Source of the DNA: Prorocentrum cordatum
Taxonomy: Eukaryota; Sar; Dinophyceae; Prorocentrales; Prorocentraceae
Length of the DNA stretch: 64,000 nt
NCBI GenBank assembly: GCA_963575745.1
Contig: CAUYUJ010000669.1
Coordinates: 1,411,501-1,475,500 of the forward strand
Direction of reading: 5' to 3'
Shown piece by piece: positions 57,588 to 64,000 of this stretch (the stretch's first letter is position 1; the number at the start of each line of letters is the position of its first letter). The position numbers and the translations under genes were made by a program. The notes beneath the pieces were generated by a model. It searched no databases. It was given only the letters and a program-made list of their open reading frames with translations, and was not told the DNA's origin.

Positions 57588-57930
57588 GAGGGCTTTCTCC
57601 TGTTCTCGCCTTTGGAGTTTCAGCCCCGGGTTCGGCTTCCGCTGTACGAGATGCTGTTCCAGCCGGACATCCGGCGAAGTGATTCTCCAGTGTGTGGGCC
57701 AGAGGTCCCGACGCTTTCCGGCTCGCCCAGGCTCGGCGGCGATCCCAGCGAGGAAGTGAGAATGGGGCAGGCCAGTTCAGAAGGCGGCGGGGCTGCCCAG
57801 AAGCCCTCACGCCTTCTGAGAAGCCGTCTCTCTCTCTCTCTCTCTCTTTGGAGAAGGCCTTGAAAACTTCTCAGAATGTCAGAGGGGTTGGTCGAAAAAC
57901 AACAGCCGGCAGAAACATACTTTCTTTGAC

Positions 57931-58027
57931 GTCCGCGCGGATTTCTTGGTTCGGCGTTGGGGCCGCTGGCGCGCTCCGCGCGCCAGGGAGTTGGGGTGCA
58001 GCGCCGATCCAAGAAATCCGCGTGGAC
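57931..58027. mobile_element. foldback element family D with nested hairpin
   Basis: 26-bp arms (GTCCGCGCGGATTTCTTGG start, CCAAGAAATCCGCGTGGAC end) differ at two positions. Inside lies a second perfect hairpin, CTGGCGCGC-TCC-GCGCGCCAG. Single arms recur at about 58718-58750 (CGCGCGGATTTCTTGGATCG) and 58995-59015, and part of the interior recurs at 59585-59615. Confidence 0.8.
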
Positions 58028-58334
58028 CTCCGTGAACTTGCTTACGCTTCTCTTTGTTCCTCTAGAGAAAGCCTGCCCCATCTGCATTCCCCCCCCCCGA
58101 GCTCGCCCAGGTGCCTCCCTCCACCCCCTCGGGAGCCGGCCGGTGTGCGCTGGCCCCGGGTCCGCGGCAGCCAGGACCTCGCCCTGTCGCCGAGCCTCCG
58201 GACGCTGTCGCTGGCGGGCCCCGTGGTGTCCCCACACTTCGCAGGCGAGTTTTTTTTCTCGCCAACAGTCCCTGAGCCCATCGGAGAAAACGAGGGGGGG
58301 GTAGGATCAGGGTATGCATCGACCCCCGAATCGC

Positions 58335-58450
58335 CCATTGATCGCCTGTAGGGGCCCGATAGCCCACCCCGCCCAGGAACGAGCGGATTAGCTGTCGGGG
58401 GCCCATCGCCGATCTATAGGCGATGTATCGCCGATTCCAGCTCGATGTTT
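58335..58450. repeat. dispersed repeat family C, copy 2
   Basis: GGGGCCCGATAGCCCACCCC, GAGCGGATTAGCTGTCGGGG and GGCGATGTATCGCCGATTCC occur in the same order as in the copies near 59250 and 27143. The region 58030-58330 before it holds nothing recognised. Confidence 0.8.
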
Positions 58451-58454
58451 CCTT

Positions 58455-59240
58455 TCTGAGCTGGTTCCCCCAAAACGTGGCCTCTCAGCCCCCCCACGAA
58501 ACATCAGGCCGTCAGAATACAGTCGAGTTTGATTAGTAGGTTGACCCTGCCAAATCAAGGGTACCCTTGAGCCCTTGAGTCCTGTGTTCAGGGACCCATG
58601 CCGTCTACATTCCTTTGGCAATGCGGCCCTCGGAATGGTGTTGTGTCCTCTCGCGTGTCCTCTGGAGTCACCCTTGATTGTATATCGCAGACCTGAAACA
58701 GCACAAACATGCTTTTTTGGCGCTCCGCGCGGATTTCTTGGATCGGCGCTGGGGCCCTCGGGGAATACACCCACGGGGGACTACCCGGACGCACCCCTTA
58801 TCGAGGATGGGCGCCCCACCATCGTATATCCCCGAGTTGGGGCCCAACTTGTCTGTCCAGTCGAAAACCGCACAAGCTTGGGATTGGAGCCACCAAACTG
58901 CCAAACTGGACCCCAGACGAAATCTTGCCCCCATGCAGGGCAGGAGTCGAGACGAGGATCAACAGCAACACAAACATACAGTTGCAAAGGTAGGCGCGGA
59001 TTTCTTGGATCTGCTCTGGACCTCCGGCAGCGTCTCCAAGTCTTCGCTTGTGTTGTTTTTTCCCGTTGCGAGGAGGAGGCGGAGGAGGAGGAAGAGAAGG
59101 AGGAGGAGGAGGATGACTTGGCTGGAAGGAGGAGGGACGAGGACGTGGAGGAGAATACTGGAAGTAGGTGAGGATGGCGGAATACTTGGGATCAGGGGCA
59201 GCGTTAGGGGGATAGGCCCATTGGGAATGTCAAAGACCTC
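58455..59240. other. unassigned, with family D arms and a GGA run
   Basis: Apart from single family D arms at about 58718 and 58995 and a GGA run at 59070-59115, no feature is recognised. Confidence 0.45.
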
Positions 59241-59249
59241 CAATCCCCC

Positions 59250-59356
59250 TTTGATTGCAGATAGGGGCCTGATAGCCCACCCCGCCCAGGGAAGAGCGGA
59301 TTAGCTATCGGGGGCCTATCGCTGGTCTATCGGCGATGTATCGCCGATTCCAGGTC
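59250..59356. repeat. dispersed repeat family C, copy 3
   Basis: Closely similar to copy 2, 915 bp away in the same orientation: GGGGCCTGATAGCCCACCCC, AGCGGATTAGCTATCGGGGG, CGGCGATGTATCGCCGATTC. 59360-60220 after it is unassigned. Confidence 0.8.
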
Positions 59357-60219
59357 GATATTTACTGCCTGAGTCGGTCCCTGTTCGTGTTCCCCTTCGT
59401 TTCTGTGAGCGCACATCCCTCCTTCGTTCGGCGCCGTCGCCCGGGTCCAGCGAAGCAGGGCGTTCCAGAATGGTAAGGCTTTGGGTTGCTGACAGTGAGG
59501 CCCCCCAGGTAGTTTTTAACAGGCCCCCCGGGTAGTCTTGGGTGGTCTCAACACCTTGGCGACGCGTGCGGCGGCGCTGTTTGGGCGCTCCGCGCCCCAG
59601 GGTTGGGGTGCTGAGACTGCCCCAGACTATTCGGGGAGCCTGTTGCGCCACCCGAAGCCTTACCATTCAGGAAAGGGCCTCGCTTTCGAGGGGTCGGGAA
59701 GTTGGCAGCTCCGCATCGGCGGAATGTGGCAGAAGCCAGCGGGAGTACGACGAGGGCGGCGCCGCCCGCGGAAATCCGTAGAGTTCCAGGTTGCCCCCCC
59801 GGCTCAGGTTTCCCGAGCGCCCCGAACCTTGCGCAGGGAAATTGCAATTCAGCAGCTCTTAGCGGCGATGCTGACTCCCAGAGCCCCCGTGCCCGACGGG
59901 CGTGGCCCGCGCAACAAGCCTGTCCAGGCGGCGGGGTTTTTCCTCTTGACGCGGCAGTATTTGTTGGGGCGTTTTCCGAGCGACTTGAATATATCTATTG
60001 ACGCCCTCTCCAGGCCTTGGCGCGAATGCCCACTTTGTTTGGCTTGATCAACGTGGCGAAGGGGATCGCTCGGGGGGGGGGGAGAGGGGGGGTGTCCGAC
60101 GCATGGCGTGGGGGAGTTGGATCGCGCGGGTGGCCGGCTTCGGCGTGCGTGAGGCTGTCGGATTGGGCCGTCGGACGGGGTGGCATGGTATGTGTATGCG
60201 TGTAAGTATGTATGTATTT

Positions 60220-60252
60220 ATGCATGCATGCATGCATGCATGCATGCATATA

Positions 60253-60303
<51 letters not shown>

Positions 60304-60370
60304 AAGTAAGTAAGTAAGTATGTATGTATGTATGTATGTATGCATGTATGTATGTATGTATGTATATGTA
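60220..60370. repeat. compound tetranucleotide array
   Basis: (GCAT)n, then (TCTG)n at 60253-60302, then (TAAG)n and (TATG)n follow each other without spacers. Confidence 0.97.
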
Positions 60371-60520
60371 TACGCATACACATATATCGGAGGTGAGGGG
60401 GTGAGATCGAAGTGGAACGGAGAGCCCCCCTACCGGGAAATCGATTTCGGTTTCGTGTTCGTGCGTGCCGTGCGTGCGGGCGAGGCGAAGCTGCGTGGGC
60501 GGGCGAGAAGAAAGTCTCCT

Positions 60521-60755
60521 GTGGCTGAGGCGCGGCCGGACCAAATGTCTCCCTTCCGGGCGGCCAGTGGCCCGCGGTGTCCCGCTGGTGTCCCGCCGGT
60601 GTCCCGCTGGTGTCCCGTGTGGCTGAGGCGCGGCCGGACCAAATGTCTCCCTTCCGGGCGGCGGGTGGCCCGCGGTGTCCCGCCGGTGTCCCGCGGTGTC
60701 CCGCGGTGACCCGCGGTGTCCCGCGGTGTCCCGCCGGTGTCCCGCGGTGTCCCGC
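60521..60755. repeat. GTGTCCCGC minisatellite with a direct repeat
   Basis: The block GTGGCTGAGGCGCGGCCGGA, CCAAATGTCTCCCTTCCGGG is duplicated (60521 and about 60610). Each copy leads into 10-11 bp units of the type CCCGCGGTGT or CCCGCCGGTGT. Confidence 0.93.
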
Positions 60756-61203
<448 letters not shown>

Positions 61204-61204
61204 G

Positions 61205-61345
61205 GGTGAGATCGAGTGTGAGATAGATCGAGTGAGATCGATTGTGAGATCGATTGTGAGATCGATCGAGGGAGATCGATCGAGCGAGACCGATACTGAG
61301 ATCGATAGTGAGATCGATAGTGAGACCGATCGAGTGAGACGTTGG
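61205..61345. repeat. GAGATCGATTGT-type 12-bp repeat
   Basis: About eleven variants of GAGATCGA(T/G)(T/A)GT follow the GAT array directly. A (TA)n/(TG)n microsatellite lies at 61396-61431. Confidence 0.93.
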
Positions 61346-61392
61346 TTCCTCCCCCCCGAACCTCCTTATCACCCGAAGGATGGTTGTATAGG

Positions 61393-61431
<39 letters not shown>

Positions 61432-61434
61432 CCT

Positions 61435-62660
61435 CGACCGTGCCCCGCACCCTATGCGAGCAACCGCAGAAGTCACCTGGTGTCCCAGGACCGCCTCCGC
61501 ATCGACCAGGCCGACCTCTGAGCCACCTGGCAGATCTTGTACCGCGCGCCAACCATCCCAGCGGCGCGTGGTACTCATCTGTGACTTTGTCGCCTGGCTC
61601 CTTTCTCCTCCTTTGTCCTGCCGCGGGCCGCCTACCCCGGCAGCACGTGGCCCTTGCGGCCTCGGTCGCCTCTATACAACCGTCCTCGCACCGATTAGGT
61701 GCTCCTGACCTGGCATCCCCCCCCGGCTGTGGGGGCCTCTCGGCCCCGGCCGCAGCTTTGGCTTGCAGACGAAGTGACTGCACGCTGTCCAGCCCGGCAG
61801 CGTGCTCGTGTCTTTCACCGTCCTTGCACCGATTAGGTACCCCCAGGCCGGTTCTGCGCGGTCCACCCCGACTGCCCAGCTCGCGGCCGCGGCCACTACG
61901 TTGGCTTTGGCCTGCCCCCCCTGTGCCCTCATCTGGCAGCCGGGGCGTGGCGCAGCTCGCAGCACGCGTTACAGCGCAGGCAACCGCAGCAGCGCAGTGC
62001 CCGGACACACCGCCGCTGGCCGCCGGCGCCGGCATTGGCGCTGCCGCCCCGCTTGCGGGAACCTCCCCGCAGGGGGGGCGCTTCTCCGCCCGCCCTCTCC
62101 CTCTGCCTCCTTTCCCTCCCGAGTCTCCCCCCTCCCTCGCGCGCCGCCATGGCGCTCGCGGGGCTGCCGCCGCTGGCAGCTTCCCCACACGTTCGGGATC
62201 CTGGGCCTGGTCTTGCCGCCCTTTCCCCTACGCTAATTCGGCATTTTGCCGGACGCGGTCCAACCTGGACGCACATTCACTTGTCGCACCTTGCCGTGCC
62301 TCCCACCTGGGCGGCGCGCGGCCCCCGCCGTCCACCCTGCAACTCGTGCTCGTCGGCGGATTCGCTGTTTCGTTTACCTGCAGTGCCCATACTCGGCCCC
62401 GCCTGCGCCCGCGGGTGCACCAGCGCCGCGGCCTGGCAGCTGCCACGGTCCACGCCGGCGGGGCTGGCCGCGCCAGATCACACAGGAATGAGACCGGTCC
62501 GACCGGTCCGCCCCTGAGCGGTCATTCGTTTCCCTCCTTCTGCGGCTGCCCGCCCTGTCTTGTTTTCCGCACGTGCATGTTGGCCAAATCGATACAACGG
62601 CGCCCCCGTTTAGCCTGCTCGCTGGTGCTGCTACCTCAGCCTCGCCGCCGACGGAAAAAA
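61435..62660. other. unassigned GC-rich region
   Basis: About 1.2 kb of non-repetitive GC-rich sequence, with a duplicated 'CCGTCCTCGCACCGATTAGG' motif (61681 and a variant near 61818). Long open frames exist on both strands, but none shows a domain I recognise. Confidence 0.4.
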
Positions 62661-62664
62661 ACAA

Positions 62665-62713
62665 CATGTGTGTGTGTGTGTATGTGTGGATGCGCGTGCG
62701 TGTGCGTGTGCGT

Positions 62714-62754
<41 letters not shown>

Positions 62755-62835
62755 CGTGTGCGCGTGCGTGTGCGCGTGTGTGTGCGCGTATGCGCGTGTG
62801 CGATTGTGCGTGTGCGCGTGTGTGTGCGCGTGTGC

Positions 62836-62866
<31 letters not shown>

Positions 62867-63014
62867 CGTGTGCGCGTGTGCGCGTGTGCGCGTGTGCGCG
62901 TGTGCGCGTGTGCGCGTGTGCGCGTGTGCGCGTGTGCGCGCGTGCGCCTGTGCGCTTGTGCGCCTGTGCGCCTGTGCGCATGTTCGCGTGTGGGCGTGTG
63001 TGCGCGCGTGTGTG

Positions 63015-63070
<56 letters not shown>

Positions 63071-63214
63071 TAAGTGCGTGCGTGCGTGCGTAAGTGCGTA
63101 AGTGCGTAAGTGCGCGTGTGTGTGTGTGTGTGTGTTGGTGTGTGTGTGTGTGTGTTTGTGTGTGTGGGCGTGCGTGCGTGCGTGCGTGCGTGTGTGTGTG
63201 TATGTGTGTTTGTG

Positions 63215-63264
<50 letters not shown>

Positions 63265-63625
63265 GTGTGTGCGTGCGCGTGTGCGCATGTTCGCGTGTGG
63301 GCGTGTGTGTGTGTGTGTGTGTAGGCGCGTGCGTGTGTGTCTGTGTGTGTGTGCGCGCGGTGTGTGCGTGCGATGTGTGCGTGTGTGCGTGTGTGCGTGT
63401 GTGCGTGTGTGCGTGTGTGTGCGTGTGTGTGCGGTGTGTGCGTGCGCGTGTGCGCATGTTCGCGTGTGTGCGTGTGTGTGTGTGTGTAGGCGCGTGCCAG
63501 TGTGTCTGTGTGTGTGTGTGTGCGCGCGGTGTGTGCGTGCGGTGTGTGCGTGTGTGCGTGTGTGCGTGTGTGCGTGTGTGCGTGTGTGTGTGCGCGTGTC
63601 TGGGTTTGTGTGTGTATGTTTTAAG
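62665..63625. repeat. (GT)n / GTGCGC array, about 1 kb
   Basis: GT dinucleotides mixed with GTGCGC and GCGTGTGC hexamers. Alternating purine-pyrimidine over almost the whole length favours Z-DNA. Poly-Cys/Val and poly-His/Thr frames are translations of the array. Confidence 0.98.
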
Positions 63626-63794
63626 GAACTTGGAGCACAGTCGAGACTCTGAAACAAGGAGTACATCGGGCTCGGGAGGGGCTCTTGCTGTCGGGCCGCT
63701 CCTCGGACCTAGGCTTGGGAACCTGTGCGTGGCCGAGGCTCGCCGTTGCCACAAAAGCTCCTTCGATCCTCGTTCGGAAACCATTCTTGTACGG

Positions 63795-63945
63795 TAGGTT
63801 CGCGGGTTCGCGCCGTGCCAGCGCGGCGGCGGCGACCCCGCCGCGGGCGTTCAGGGCTGAACGCCGCCAGCGGCCTAGAATCGGCCAACGTGGAACGATC
63901 GGGCGATCGAGAAGCCGCCGATCGTTCAAGGTCGAACGAGTGTCA
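63795..63945. repeat. dispersed repeat family B, copy 2
   Basis: Shares ordered blocks with 11461-11612. It contains two small inverted repeats, GCGTTCAGGGCTGAACGC and GATCGTTCAAGGTCGAACGA. Confidence 0.65.
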
Positions 63946-64000
63946 GCAACGAAGGCCAGGGCCGTCCTGGTACGGGTAGGCGGAGCTGCGCTTTGAGGCG

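Noticed and set aside
60661-60673. GCGGGTGGCCCGC outside the retrotransposon, similar to the hairpin family
   Set aside because: The loop is TGG, not GNNA, and it lies in a CCCGCGGTGT minisatellite where such palindromes are expected by composition.
61422-63101. 559-residue plus-strand frame
   Set aside because: The first part is Ala/Pro/Arg-rich GC-driven sequence without motifs and the last part is the GT array.
62374-63797. Cys/Val and His/Thr repeat proteins up to 430 residues
   Set aside because: Artefact of the GT dinucleotide array; open on both strands.

Overview
This is eukaryotic, GC-rich, repeat-dominated nuclear DNA, most likely from a dinoflagellate alga. The reasons are the layout of the large Ty1/copia-type polyprotein, LINE and P-loop remnants of kinds I associate with dinoflagellates, a sequence in the LTR that resembles the dinoflagellate spliced leader, and very long trinucleotide arrays. 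I cannot name the species. I see no convincing host gene, tRNA, rRNA or CRISPR. Most long open frames outside 36.9-53.3 kb are translated repeats.

Layout. 0.9-5.9 kb: two huge (AGT)n arrays with a 100-N gap. 8.4-10.1 kb: minus-strand relict of a LINE C-terminus. 11-14 kb: a terminal-inverted-repeat (TIR) element relict and two interleaved short-repeat families. 14.5-17.2 kb: minus-strand relict of a P-loop NTPase gene. 20.4-22.4 kb: pentamer, hexamer and (ACT)n arrays and a 119-bp direct repeat. 22.6-24.2 kb: minus-strand degenerate frame. 26.0 kb: TIR element. 29-34 kb: a GGCC/CTTGG higher-order repeat family enclosing a 102-bp minisatellite. 34.8-36.4 kb: (GAT)n and GGA arrays. 36.9-53.3 kb: one nearly intact 16.4-kb LTR retrotransposon. 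53.3-54.5 kb: 385-bp and 11-bp tandem repeats. 54.6-59.4 kb: foldback and TIR elements and palindromes. 60.2-63.6 kb: tetramer, (GAT)n and (GT)n arrays.

The retrotransposon is the centrepiece. Its 286-bp LTRs differ at one base, and it is flanked by the 5-bp duplication TCTTG. It sits inside a repeat unit whose uninterrupted copies lie next door. It has an initiator-tRNA-type primer site and a three-part polyprotein: ORF1 (gag with membrane segments and a CCHC knuckle); ORF2 (a Tpt1/KptA-like RNA 2'-phosphotransferase domain, a RING-H2 finger and a retropepsin-like protease); ORF3 (a methyltransferase-like domain, integrase, reverse transcriptase and RNase H). One extra C separates ORF1 from ORF2, and a single in-frame TGA separates ORF2 from ORF3, so the element looks like one ~5,270-codon polyprotein.

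The same element carries about 57 copies of a 14-bp hairpin, GCGGG-GNNA-CCCGC, with compensated stem variants. They occur in all three reading frames, are clustered in linkers and are nearly absent from the integrase/RT/RNase H core. This looks like a micro-palindrome spreading at nucleic-acid level inside coding DNA. It is my main candidate for an undescribed system, with the Tpt1-like domain second.
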